A stretch of 19,185 bases of DNA from an uncultured Lentisphaeria bacterium (GCA_937888615.1 CALABZ010000129.1:1-19185); one strand, 5' to 3'. Shown: positions 6,112 to 13,987, counted from the first letter of the stretch. Made by a program: numbers and translations. The notes: generated by a model from the sequence alone, not told the origin.

Positions 6112-8708
6112 GAGTCCTTTTTGCCGCTTGTATCGGATTTTTTCTTACGGGGTGCGGCCTTCTTTTTCGGCGCCGGGGTTTTTGGCTTCACGTCTTCGAA
6201 TTCAGGAAAGAACAGCAATTTCTGGTTGTCCAGCGTCACGCGCATCTTTTTGGCTTCTGTCAGGCCGCCTTTCAGGATTTCTTCGGCCAGCGGATCTTCG
6301 ATATAGCGTTCGACGGCGCGGCGCAGGGGGCGCGCCCCGTATTCCGGCTGGAATCCTTTCTGGATAATGAAATCCTTGACATTGTCATCCATGACCAATT
6401 CGATGCCGCGTTCCTTCATGCGTTCGGCGACCTTGCTGACCTCAATATCGACGATCTTACGCAGGTCTTCGCGGTCAAGTTGACGGAAGACGATAACATC
6501 GTCAACACGATTCATGAATTCCGGTTTGAAGTAACGCTTGGCGATTTCCATCAGCCGTTCCGCGGTCTTTTCGGCGGAGCCGTCCGGTTTCCCGGTGCCG
6601 AAACCGAGCGTGGCGGTACTGTTCATCTTTTCCGCGCCGATATTGCTGGTCATGATGATGATCGTATTGCGGAAGTCAATGCGCCGTCCGAGAGTGTCGG
6701 TGATCTTGCCCTCTTCGAGAATCTGGAGAAGCATATTCATGACGTCCGGATGCGCTTTTTCGATTTCATCGAAGAGCACCACCGAGTATGGACGGCGGCG
6801 GACCCGTTCGGTCAGCTCACCGCCTTCGCCGTGGCCCACGTAACCGGGGGGCGAACCGATCAGGCGGCTGACGTTGAATTTCTCCATATATTCGGACATA
6901 TCGACCTGAATCAGCGAATCGGAATCGCCGAACATGAATTCAGCCAATGCCTTGGCCAGCAATGTCTTGCCGACGCCGGTCGGACCGAGGAAGATGAACG
7001 AACCAATCGGTCTGGCCGGATTCTTCAAATCGGCGCGCGAACGCCGCAACGCCCGCGAAATGCTCGATACCGCGTCGTCCTGACCGACCACCGTGCGCTT
7101 CAGCTCTTCCTCCATTTTCAACAGGCGGATGCTTTCGCCTTCTTCCATCTGCTGAACCGGCACGCCGCTGAGCTTGCCGACGACCTTGGCGATATCCAAA
7201 GCGGTGATTTCTGGTGGATTTTCAGCGCGGCCGACTTTCCATTTTTCGTTGATTTCCTCAAGCTGGCGGCGGAGCATCCGCTCGGTGTCGCGCCATTCGG
7301 CGGCTTCTTCGAATTTCTGTTCGCCGACGAGCTTGTCCTTGTTGGCCATGGCCTCGGCGATTTCCTGGGTCAGCTTGGTGGTGTCGGGCGGCTTCGGAGC
7401 GTTGGCGATGCGGGCGCGGGCACCGGCTTCGTCCATCACGTCAATCGCCTTGTCGGGCAGGAAACGCCCGGAAATATAACGGTCGGAGAGCTTGGCGGCG
7501 GCGCGCAGGGCATCGTCCGTATAGCGAACGTTGTGGTGTTTCTCGTAATTTTTGCGCAAGCCGAAAAGAATTCGTACCGTGTCCTCGACGGACGGCGGCT
7601 CGACGATGATCGGCTGGAAACGGCGTTCAAGCGCGGAATCCTTTTCAATGCCCTTGCGGTATTCGTCAAGCGTGGTAGCGCCGACGCACTGAAGTTCGCC
7701 GCGCGACAGGGCGGGTTTAATGATATTCGCGGCGTCCATCGCGCCCTCGGCCCCGCCCGCGCCGACGATCGTATGAAGTTCGTCGATGAAGAGGATTACT
7801 TTCTTCGACGTGCGCACTTCGTCGATCACCGCTTTGATGCGTTCTTCGAACTGGCCGCGGTACTTGGTCCCGGCCACCATCAGCGGCAGGTCCAGCGCAT
7901 AAATCATTTTGTCCGCCAGAATATCCGGCACCTTGCCGGACGCGATTTCCTGGGCAAGTCCTTCGAGGATGGCGGTTTTGCCGACCCCGGCCTCGCCGAT
8001 CAGCACCGGATTGTTCTTGGTACGGCGGCAAAGCACCTGAATGACCCGTTCGATTTCGTCCTGACGGCCGATTACGGGGTCGAGTTCGCCCTTGGCGGCC
8101 ATTTCGGTCAGGTTGCGGCCGAACGCATTCAGCGCGTTCAGGTTTTCGTTGGCGGAACCGCCGCCATCGGCGGAATTGCGGAGCGGCCCGGAAGAACCAT
8201 CGATCCCGTCCTGGGGTTCGTCCTCGTCGGGTTCGGGCAGGTAGTCGGAATCAAGGGCGCGAATCACTTCTTTGCGGACGCGTTCCACATCGACGTTCAT
8301 GGCCCGAAGGATTTTGGACGCGGCGCTTTCGCCTTCGCGCAGCAGCGCCAACAGCAAATGTTCGGTTCCGATAAAGTTGTAATTCATCGACTTGGCCTCG
8401 GTGGCCGCCAGAATCAAGACACGTTTCACCCGCGGCGTGAACGGAATCAAGCCGTCCTGCCGGGTATTGCCGCCGACGCCGCAGACCTTTTCCACCTCAA
8501 GCCGGAGTTGGTCGAGGTTCAGCCCCATCGATTTAAGGACCATGACCGCCACGCCCTCGCCGAGCGCCAGCAGCCCCAGCAGCACGTGTTCGGTCCCGAC
8601 ATAATCATGATTGAAGCGCTCGGCTTCTTTCTGAGCGAGTACCAGAACATTCCGGGCCCGCGGCGTCAGGTTTTTCATTCCTGCAAAAAAATCGTCATCC
8701 ATAGCCAT
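6108..8708 (-). CDS. clpC: ATP-dependent Clp protease ATP-binding subunit ClpC
   Basis: ClpC is a Hsp100 AAA+ unfoldase that feeds substrates to ClpP. From the ATG at 8708 the protein has 866 residues. It shows two Clp-N repeats (about 10-150; LTPRARNVLVLAQ and NFIGTEHLLLAL), AAA domain 1 with Walker A GEAGVGKT near 236 and Walker B VILFIDELH near 303, and a UVR-like middle region (KFEEAAEWRD, about 460) that marks ClpC rather than ClpA or ClpB. AAA domain 2 follows with GPTGVGKT near 573, sensor GSPPGYVGHGEGG and the C-terminal D2-small domain. I chose 8708 because GGGAG lies 8 bases upstream and Clp-N homology begins right after it; an upstream in-frame ATG at 8771 would add 21 unlikely residues. 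The extreme C-terminus is an unusual Lys/Pro/Ala-rich tail (about 25-30 residues). No CIRCE inverted repeat was seen upstream. Downstream genes overlap its end. Confidence 0.95.
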   Translation of the reverse strand: MAMDDDFFAGMKNLTPRARNVLVLAQKEAERFNHDYVGTEHVLLGLLALGEGVAVMVLKSMGLNLDQLRLEVEKVCGVGGNTRQDGLIPFTPRVKRVLILAATEAKSMNYNFIGTEHLLLALLREGESAASKILRAMNVDVERVRKEVIRALDSDYLPEPDEDEPQDGIDGSSGPLRNSADGGGSANENLNALNAFGRNLTEMAAKGELDPVIGRQDEIERVIQVLCRRTKNNPVLIGEAGVGKTAILEGLAQEIASGKVPDILADKMIYALDLPLMVAGTKYRGQFEERIKAVIDEVRTSKKVILFIDELHTIVGAGGAEGAMDAANIIKPALSRGELQCVGATTLDEYRKGIEKDSALERRFQPIIVEPPSVEDTVRILFGLRKNYEKHHNVRYTDDALRAAAKLSDRYISGRFLPDKAIDVMDEAGARARIANAPKPPDTTKLTQEIAEAMANKDKLVGEQKFEEAAEWRDTERMLRRQLEEINEKWKVGRAENPPEITALDIAKVVGKLSGVPVQQMEEGESIRLLKMEEELKRTVVGQDDAVSSISRALRRSRADLKNPARPIGSFIFLGPTGVGKTLLAKALAEFMFGDSDSLIQVDMSEYMEKFNVSRLIGSPPGYVGHGEGGELTERVRRRPYSVVLFDEIEKAHPDVMNMLLQILEEGKITDTLGRRIDFRNTIIIMTSNIGAEKMNSTATLGFGTGKPDGSAEKTAERLMEIAKRYFKPEFMNRVDDVIVFRQLDREDLRKIVDIEVSKVAERMKERGIELVMDDNVKDFIIQKGFQPEYGARPLRRAVERYIEDPLAEEILKGGLTEAKKMRVTLDNQKLLFFPEFEDVKPKTPAPKKKAAPRKKKSDTSGKKDS

Positions 8709-8743
8709 ATGCAACGTCTCCCTGATATTATGGTCACAAAAGT

Positions 8744-8771
8744 AATATATATCCTGAAAATGAAAACGCAA
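8744..8771 (-). promoter_or_regulatory. Candidate sigma-70 promoter for clpC
   Basis: On the minus strand TTGCGT (8771-8766) and TATATT (8749-8744) lie 16 bases apart, about 36 bases before the chosen clpC ATG. The -10 is good and the -35 partial. It would drive clpC, the Nudix gene and the permease together. Confidence 0.4.
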
Positions 8772-8855
8772 ATTATCTAAACCCTGCTTGCACTTTCTCT
8801 TCCCCGCATTATTGTTATGACGACTTTTATCGACAACTTAAACAGGGGGATATGC

Positions 8856-9185
8856 ATGATAATTTTGAAATTACTTCTCATGTTCATCGGAGTCTGGATA
8901 ATCATCGTGGCGATCCAATTTGGTGCCTATTTGCTGGCGTCGAAGATCATCCGCAACGATACTCCGCCGGTGGCGTTCCTGGTCATTGCCGTGCTCAGTT
9001 CGCTGTTCATGCTGATTCCCGGAATCGGCTTGCTCATTTTTCCGTTCGTCCTGCTGTATATGCTGTGCCGGATTGCCGGACTGAATTTATGGCCGCCGGC
9101 CCTGTTGATCGCGATTATCGGCACCTTTGTCAGCAGCCTGGTTTTCGGGCTCCTGCGCTATATCGCCCAAACCTATATCATGTGA
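8856..9185 (+). CDS. Small hydrophobic membrane protein of unknown function
   Basis: A 109-residue protein, almost wholly hydrophobic, with about four predicted membrane helices (roughly 2-25, 34-54, 55-74 and 80-103) split by short polar turns (KIIRNDTPP and RIAGLNLWPP). I place the start at ATG 8856 because AGGGGGA lies about five bases upstream. An in-frame ATG at 8817 would add 13 residues with no binding site. The ATG at 8852 opens a different frame without membrane character. The gene is divergent from clpC and ends about 115 bases before the gntR-type gene. A weak TTGCAC/TATTGT pair (8788-8815, 16-base spacer) could be its promoter. I do not recognise a family, and similar small proteins are often annotated as hypothetical membrane proteins. 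Confidence 0.7.
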   Translation: MIILKLLLMFIGVWIIIVAIQFGAYLLASKIIRNDTPPVAFLVIAVLSSLFMLIPGIGLLIFPFVLLYMLCRIAGLNLWPPALLIAIIGTFVSSLVFGLLRYIAQTYIM

Positions 9186-9234
9186 CATTGTTTTTATTTT
9201 TTACAATAAATTGCGCATTTTCCGTGTTGGCCTG

Positions 9235-9262
9235 TTGACAAATCGGTTTCCCGGCGTATAAT
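9235..9262 (+). promoter_or_regulatory. Perfect-consensus sigma-70 promoter for the GntR-type regulator
   Basis: TTGACA (9235-9240) and TATAAT (9257-9262) are separated by 16 bases; both hexamers match consensus exactly. The transcript would begin near 9269, about 30 bases before the ATG at 9300. Such a strong promoter on a regulator gene usually implies repression, possibly by the regulator itself. Confidence 0.8.
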
Positions 9263-9282
9263 ATATATAGAAATATATAGAA
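9263..9282 (+). repeat. Tandem duplication of ATATATAGAA at the gntR start site
   Basis: Two exact copies of the 10-mer ATATATAGAA (9263-9272 and 9273-9282) sit immediately after the -10 box, one helical turn apart and over the expected transcription start. They could be a paired operator for the adjacent regulator, or a simple A/T slippage duplication; the sequence alone does not decide. Confidence 0.6.
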
Positions 9283-9299
9283 TATAAAAACAGACAACC

Positions 9300-10418
9300 A
9301 TGAAATATCAGCAAATAACCGATGAACAGAACCATTTGCCGAAGTACCGGCAAATCGCCAAAACCCTCCGGGAACGCATCCTGAACGGCGAACTGCCGGA
9401 AGGCACCCGCCTCCCTCCCGAACCGGAATTGGCCGAGGAATTGGGGGTCAACCACCTGACCTTGCGGAAAGGGCTCGCAATCCTCGCGGAACAAAGTCTG
9501 ATCGCCCAGGTCCAGAAAAAGGGGACCTTCGTCACCTACCGTCGGAAAATCCACCGCCGGATCGGCATACTGTCCTACTCGGTCATGTATCAGGACACCT
9601 ATTTCATGCGGTTGATGCTGATGCTGTCCCGGGCCGTGACCAGCCATGAAGACACGGAACTCGTCCTGCTGACGATCGAAAACCTCGAAAAACAAGGCAG
9701 GAAACGACTTCTCGAAATGCTCAACCACAGCAAATGCGACGGCATCTTCATCATCGCCGCCAGCCTGAAACTGACGCATTTGCTGAACGAGCCCGAATTC
9801 GATCATATCAATATGGTATTCTGCAACACCGGAACCGGTCGGACCGGGCTCTCCAAGCGGCATTTCGTCGAGTCGGCCAACACCATCACCCGCGGACTGG
9901 AATACCTTCATCAACTGGGACATCGAAGGATCGGCTACCTGACAATTGATTCGTCGCTCTATACTTTCGCCCGCGAACGCAACGAGGAATTTTACGCCGC
10001 GGCCCGAAAACTGGACATCGCGACGGACCTGGTCCGCGTATCAAGCCGCAGGCGCATCAACAGTTACGACGATGAATGGTACGACGATTGCCGCGCGGCC
10101 ATGCTGGACCTGTGCCGAATGCCTCCCGACCAACGCCCTACCGCCGTCATCGGCGCCAACGCCAGTTGCATCCTCGGTGCCTGGCAGGGTGTCATGGACA
10201 TGGGGATGAGGATACCGGACGATATTTCGCTGCTCGGGGTGGACGCGGACATCAGCGCCAACCCGCACCTTTCCGCACTGGCACAGCCGTTGGAGGAAAT
10301 CACGCAAAAAGCCCTGGCGCTGCTGTTCTCCATGAACACCCCCGGCAAACATCTGAAGCAAAACCTGTACGAATACGACGTGGTTGTCATGGAACGCGGC
10401 AGTTGCCGAAGCGTCTGA
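9300..10418 (+). CDS. GntR-type transcription regulator with LacI-like sugar-sensor domain
   Basis: A 372-residue protein with a GntR winged-helix domain (about 12-78). The pattern is KYRQIAKTLRERILNGELPEGTRLPPEPELAEELGVNHLTLRKGL... ending in VQKKGTFV, the usual wing of GntR proteins. From about residue 87 to the end a LacI/periplasmic-binding-type sensor follows. It is recognised by RRIGILS at its start, LxxLGHRRIGYLT near 205-217, and AVIGANASCILGAWQGVMDMGMRIPDDISLLGVD near the end. This architecture matches the AraR-like branch that represses sugar-use genes until an inducer binds. It precedes a secreted glycosidase gene by 57 bases on the same strand, so that module is its probable target. 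No Shine-Dalgarno site is obvious before ATG 9300. It is cytoplasmic. The inducer is unknown. Confidence 0.88.
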   Translation: MKYQQITDEQNHLPKYRQIAKTLRERILNGELPEGTRLPPEPELAEELGVNHLTLRKGLAILAEQSLIAQVQKKGTFVTYRRKIHRRIGILSYSVMYQDTYFMRLMLMLSRAVTSHEDTELVLLTIENLEKQGRKRLLEMLNHSKCDGIFIIAASLKLTHLLNEPEFDHINMVFCNTGTGRTGLSKRHFVESANTITRGLEYLHQLGHRRIGYLTIDSSLYTFARERNEEFYAAARKLDIATDLVRVSSRRRINSYDDEWYDDCRAAMLDLCRMPPDQRPTAVIGANASCILGAWQGVMDMGMRIPDDISLLGVDADISANPHLSALAQPLEEITQKALALLFSMNTPGKHLKQNLYEYDVVVMERGSCRSV

Positions 10419-10475
10419 TCACGCTTTATTTAAATTTATTGAGTTATTAACAGTTATAAAGAAAAGGATATCGAA

Positions 10476-12110
10476 ATGAAATTTTCAGCATTGCTTTTAC
10501 TGGAACTGCTCTGCCTCGGCGGCGCCTTCGCCGGAGCCCCCGACTACCGGGGAGAGCCGCGGAAGAAAATCATTGAAACAAGCTGGGTTACGCCATCGAC
10601 CGCATTCCTGCGCGAAAATATCCGGACCCTCGAAAAATACGCCCCGGTTGACGGTATCCGCATCCGGATTGACGGTCAGGGCGAACTTGACGGCCAGCAG
10701 GTTCGATGCGCCAACTATGATATTTTCGGCAAAACCGCATGGAAATACGAATGGTTCGCCCAGGCCGTCGACGACCTGAAAAATACCGAATTCCGCAAAT
10801 TCAGCGATAACTTCATCGGCACCACAGTCATGCCCGGCGGGCTTGACTGGTTCGACGACGCCGCCTGGGCCGCGGTCTGCAATAATTTCGGGATCATGGC
10901 GCGTATCGCCCGCGAAACCGGCATAAAAGGAATCATCTTCGACATTGAGGAATACGGCAAACGTTTCTGGGCCTTCGAACCATCCTGGGGGCATTCATAC
11001 GAAGACACCGTCCTCAAGGTCCGCCAGCGCGGACAGGAGTTCGCCAAGGCGATTTTCAGCGAGTACCCGGATATGAAACTGTTCTGCTTCTGGTGGCTGT
11101 CCTGGTGGGAAGTCCGGCGACACGGCAACCTCAATCTGGTTTTTGCATTCATCAACGGCGTTTACGACGAACTGCCGCCCGGCGCCACGGTCATCGAAGG
11201 CGATGAATTCAACAGTTATACCGCTGGCAATGCCGCCGATTACACCTGGCTGCGTTTCAATGTCGACCACGCCTATCCCCGGATGATCGACCCGGCGAAT
11301 TACCGCAAGTACAAAAGCCAGACCCAGCTCGCCCCGGCGATATTCATGGACGCTTATGTCCTGCATGACAAAGGGAAATGGTTCGACCCGATCGCTCCCC
11401 TCGTCAAACAGTATGGACGCGCCGACGCATTCCGCCGCAACCTCGGCTCGGCTCTCGATGCCGCCGACGAATATGTCTGGACCTATGCGGAACGGGTTTC
11501 CTGGTGGCCCGGACACGGCAACAAAAACGTCCCCGACCTGATGGAGAAAAAACTCCCCGGCATCACCTGGGCTGTGGAAAGCGCCCGCAATCCGTTGAAG
11601 TACGCCCCACAGATCATCTTGAACAACCGGGCGAAAAATCTGCTCAAAAACCCGGATTTCGCCAACCCGGGCAATAAAAAGGACATCCCGGAATGGAAAT
11701 TCTGGCAAAACCCGCCCTCGAACGGCACCGCCGTCTGGAGCAAGAATGGCGGTAAGACCGGCAACGGCGCCGCCGTTATGAAAGGAACAACCAACGGTGA
11801 AATTTTCCAATGCCTCAACGTCGCGCCGGGCCAGAAATACCTGATCCGGGTATATGGCCAGAACAATTCCCCCACGGCCCGCATTTTCGCCGACCTCCGC
11901 TGGGGACATCATCAGAAAGGATTCAACAACAACATCCTGAATCAGCAGTTTGAATTGAAAAACCCCGACCAATCCGGTTGGAGCAAACAGGAATTCGTCG
12001 TCACCGTACCGTTCTACTCGGACAGGATGTACCTTTTCCTGCCGGTCTATGATCAGGGCCAAGATGATGTCGCACGTTTCAGCAATCCGGAAATTTACCG
12101 TTTACAATAA
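10476..12110 (+). CDS. Secreted putative glycoside hydrolase with C-terminal carbohydrate-binding domain
   Basis: This 544-residue protein has an N-terminal signal peptide (about 1-20; MKFS, then a Leu-rich core ending AFAGA). A central domain (about 30-380) looks like a (beta/alpha)8 barrel. It contains GIIFDIEEYG (acidic residues D156, E158, E159), LFCFWWLSWWEV and an AxEYVWTYAERVSWW segment near its end. Acidic residues at a strand end in a DxExY setting fit a retaining glycosidase, but I cannot assign a CAZy family. Residues about 386-544 (NLLKNPDF..., a VAPGQKYLIRVYG strand, then a WSKQEFVV strand) resemble CBM_4_9-type jelly-roll carbohydrate-binding domains. AGGATATC lies three bases before the start, a spacing and sequence repeated before the next gene. 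It probably acts outside the cytoplasm on a polysaccharide under control of the upstream regulator. Some related proteins are annotated only as hypothetical. Confidence 0.7.
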   Translation: MKFSALLLLELLCLGGAFAGAPDYRGEPRKKIIETSWVTPSTAFLRENIRTLEKYAPVDGIRIRIDGQGELDGQQVRCANYDIFGKTAWKYEWFAQAVDDLKNTEFRKFSDNFIGTTVMPGGLDWFDDAAWAAVCNNFGIMARIARETGIKGIIFDIEEYGKRFWAFEPSWGHSYEDTVLKVRQRGQEFAKAIFSEYPDMKLFCFWWLSWWEVRRHGNLNLVFAFINGVYDELPPGATVIEGDEFNSYTAGNAADYTWLRFNVDHAYPRMIDPANYRKYKSQTQLAPAIFMDAYVLHDKGKWFDPIAPLVKQYGRADAFRRNLGSALDAADEYVWTYAERVSWWPGHGNKNVPDLMEKKLPGITWAVESARNPLKYAPQIILNNRAKNLLKNPDFANPGNKKDIPEWKFWQNPPSNGTAVWSKNGGKTGNGAAVMKGTTNGEIFQCLNVAPGQKYLIRVYGQNNSPTARIFADLRWGHHQKGFNNNILNQQFELKNPDQSGWSKQEFVVTVPFYSDRMYLFLPVYDQGQDDVARFSNPEIYRLQ

Positions 12111-12135
12111 ATTATGACTAAAAGAGGATATCAGA

Positions 12136-12855
12136 ATGACAAAACGATTTTTCACCCTCATTGAACTCCTCGTGGTGATCGCCATCATCGCCATCCTGGC
12201 CGCAATGCTGCTCCCGGCCCTGCAGAAAGCCCGCGGCAAAGCCCATCAGGCCTCCTGCCTGTCGAACCTTAAACAGTTCTACAACGAATGGCTCATGTAC
12301 AGCGACGACTACAACGGCAACCTCATCCAATGCGACCCGAACAACAAAGCTTTTCCGAACACGTATGCGGAAATCCTGCTGGCAAACCACGGTGTGACAG
12401 CAAGCGCTACGTCCGATGCGACCCGGAATTCCCTGTATTCCAAAATGCTTCATTGCCCAGCGGACGCCGAATATCATTATTCCTACAACCAGAAACCAGT
12501 CCTGTGCAGTTACGGCTACAACCGCTATATCAACCGTCCCGCCATCAATGACTGGGGCGAAGGAACCAGCGGACAGGTCATCTGGAAGATAACCCAGCCG
12601 AAACGGAATCTGGATATTTCAATCATCCTGGCCGACAACTGGGTGGGAATGCCGTTGAGCAGCAATTATTATATCAAAGACCGTTCCCAGGTGTCGCTTG
12701 GCAAAAAAGGTGCGCATTCCCTCGGATTCAACGCCGCCTATCTGGACGGCCATGCATCCAATTCAAACCAACTGTATCACGACAAAAGTTATTACGGCCT
12801 GGCCAACTGGAACACCCCTATTAGTTCCCTGGCCCTGTATCGGGGAGTGCAATGA
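12136..12855 (+). CDS. Prepilin-type N-terminal cleavage/methylation domain protein (pseudopilin-like, H-x9-DG type)
   Basis: The 239 residues begin with MTKRF, then FTLIELLVVIAIIAILAAML, the type IV pilin/type II secretion leader and hydrophobic helix. The conserved Glu5 is present, but the residue before the cleavage site is Phe, not the usual Gly. After the helix comes LLPALQKARGKAHQASCLSNLKQ, then a globular part ending in HSLGFNAAYLDGHAS, the H-x9-DG motif (His-x9-Asp-Gly) of the DUF1559-like pseudopilins that are greatly expanded in Planctomycetes and Lentisphaerae. Their role is unproven; they may form secretion pseudopili or surface-anchored proteins. AGGATATC lies three bases before the start, as in the gene 25 bases upstream. 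The stop overlaps the ATG of the GH29-like gene (ATGA at 12852-12855), so these genes are translationally coupled. Its placement between two glycan-acting genes suggests a role in surface glycan handling (inference). Confidence 0.88.
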   Translation: MTKRFFTLIELLVVIAIIAILAAMLLPALQKARGKAHQASCLSNLKQFYNEWLMYSDDYNGNLIQCDPNNKAFPNTYAEILLANHGVTASATSDATRNSLYSKMLHCPADAEYHYSYNQKPVLCSYGYNRYINRPAINDWGEGTSGQVIWKITQPKRNLDISIILADNWVGMPLSSNYYIKDRSQVSLGKKGAHSLGFNAAYLDGHASNSNQLYHDKSYYGLANWNTPISSLALYRGVQ

Positions 12856-13898
12856 GCAAACGCGCAGAGTGGATGTCCGGCAAATACGGACTGATGATTC
12901 ATTACCTGCCGCCTGAACTCGAAGGCAGAGACGGTTTCCGTTCGAACGATGTCGATGAAATCACCGCCCGTTTCGATGTGGAGACGTTTCTCCGGCAATT
13001 CCTCGAAACCGGCGCCGAATGGCTGATCATGACCCTTGGACAGAACACCGGCTTCTACAACGCGCCAAATGAAGTCATTGACCGCCGCGCCGGCCCCGGG
13101 CATTGCGCCAGACGCGATCTGGTGCGGGAAATCGCGGTATCCCTCCGGGAAAACGATAAACGCCTGATCCTGTATCTGCCGTGCGAAATCCATAAAAACC
13201 GCAGCATGATCGAACCTTTCGGCTGGTGCGAGGAGCCGGGAACGCCGCAGTTGAAGTTTCAGAAACGCTGGCTGGAAGTCATCCGCTTCTGGGCGGAAGC
13301 CTATGGTCCGCTGGTGAGCGGCTGGTGGTTCGACGGTTGTTACCCGTGGGAAAAATTCCACAGCCGCTACATGCAGTGGGATCAATGGCATGCCGCCGCC
13401 AGAAGCGGCAATCCCGAGGCGGCAATAACCTTCAACGATGGTTGTTTCTGTGAAAAAAGACTGACGCCGATCCATCAGGGGTTCGATTATTTTGCCGGAG
13501 AAGCCAGTGTCCTGTACCACGGCCTGCCGCGTCTCGGCCATGACCTGAAAGGCTTCGCGCCGACCGGTAAAAACATGCCCGCCGACAGTCCCCTGTGGCA
13601 TGTGCTTTTTCCGGTGGATGCCCTGTGGTGGCACGGAACGCCGCTCGAATCCTGCGGTCTTCATGAACTGCCCGAAAATCCGCTCCACGGTGGGCCCATG
13701 CCGCCGGGAACGATGGAGCCCCCCGCCTACCGGGACGCCGACTTACTGAAATTGCTCGATGCCTTCTGCGGGCAAGGCGGCGCGGTAACGTTCAACGCTG
13801 GAGTTTTCATGGAGGGCGAAATGGGCACGGATACGCTGAACCAACTTCGAAGGATCGGTCGCGCGTACCGTTCCGCCCGGCGCGAAAGACGTTTCTAA
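12852..13898 (+). CDS. Compact alpha-L-fucosidase (GH29)-like protein, cytoplasmic
   Basis: A 348-residue protein resembling the catalytic barrel of GH29 fucosidases. KYGLMIHYLPP (residues 11-21) corresponds to the KFGIFIHWG strand. GAEWLIMTLGQNTGFYNAP corresponds to the GAKYxVLTAKHHDGF region, but with Gln-Asn in place of the usual His-His. SGWWFDGCYP corresponds to the nucleophile strand xLWFDG, with D161 as candidate nucleophile. Typical GH29 enzymes are longer (over 430 residues), usually secreted, and carry a C-terminal beta-sandwich. This one has no signal peptide and stops soon after the barrel. It might hydrolyse imported fucosyl or related oligosaccharides, or be a divergent or inactive relative. 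The start overlaps the pseudopilin stop by four bases. A weak stem plus eight T residues follows the stop. The function beyond 'GH29-like' is uncertain. Confidence 0.65.
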   Translation: MSKRAEWMSGKYGLMIHYLPPELEGRDGFRSNDVDEITARFDVETFLRQFLETGAEWLIMTLGQNTGFYNAPNEVIDRRAGPGHCARRDLVREIAVSLRENDKRLILYLPCEIHKNRSMIEPFGWCEEPGTPQLKFQKRWLEVIRFWAEAYGPLVSGWWFDGCYPWEKFHSRYMQWDQWHAAARSGNPEAAITFNDGCFCEKRLTPIHQGFDYFAGEASVLYHGLPRLGHDLKGFAPTGKNMPADSPLWHVLFPVDALWWHGTPLESCGLHELPENPLHGGPMPPGTMEPPAYRDADLLKLLDAFCGQGGAVTFNAGVFMEGEMGTDTLNQLRRIGRAYRSARRERRF

Positions 13899-13908
13899 GG
13901 GATGAACG

Positions 13909-13930
13909 GCGGGAAAATTCGCTTTTTTTT
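13909..13930 (+). terminator. Weak intrinsic terminator after the GH29-like gene
   Basis: GCGGG/TTCGC with an AAAA loop (13909-13922, two of five pairs are G-U) is followed by eight consecutive T residues (13923-13930), eleven bases after the stop. The stem is weak but the T-run is clear. Confidence 0.45.
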
Positions 13931-13987
13931 CGATTTCGGATTTGTATTTCCGGAAAAATGCTGTATTTTTTAGACCATGTTCACTTC

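Noticed and set aside
6480..8780. Very long open frame (766 codons) on the plus strand opposite clpC
   Set aside because: It is a mirror of clpC codon bias, has no recognisable domains, and is His/Phe/Gly rich as antisense frames are.
8709..8855. Possible CIRCE or CtsR heat-shock operator upstream of clpC
   Set aside because: No TTAGCACTC-N9-GAGTGCTAA repeat or similar direct repeat was seen.
9187..9217. ATTGT...ACAAT inverted repeat with T-rich loop after the small membrane protein gene
   Set aside because: The stem is only five A/T-rich pairs and has no U-run after it, so it is too weak to call a terminator.
10995..12062. 355-codon antisense frame opposite the secreted glycosidase gene
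   Set aside because: It is an antisense shadow; the plus-strand protein has a signal peptide, a barrel and a binding domain.
12792..13688. 298-codon antisense frame opposite the GH29-like gene
   Set aside because: No motif is visible, and it crosses the pseudopilin/GH29 overlap, which has clear plus-strand coding.
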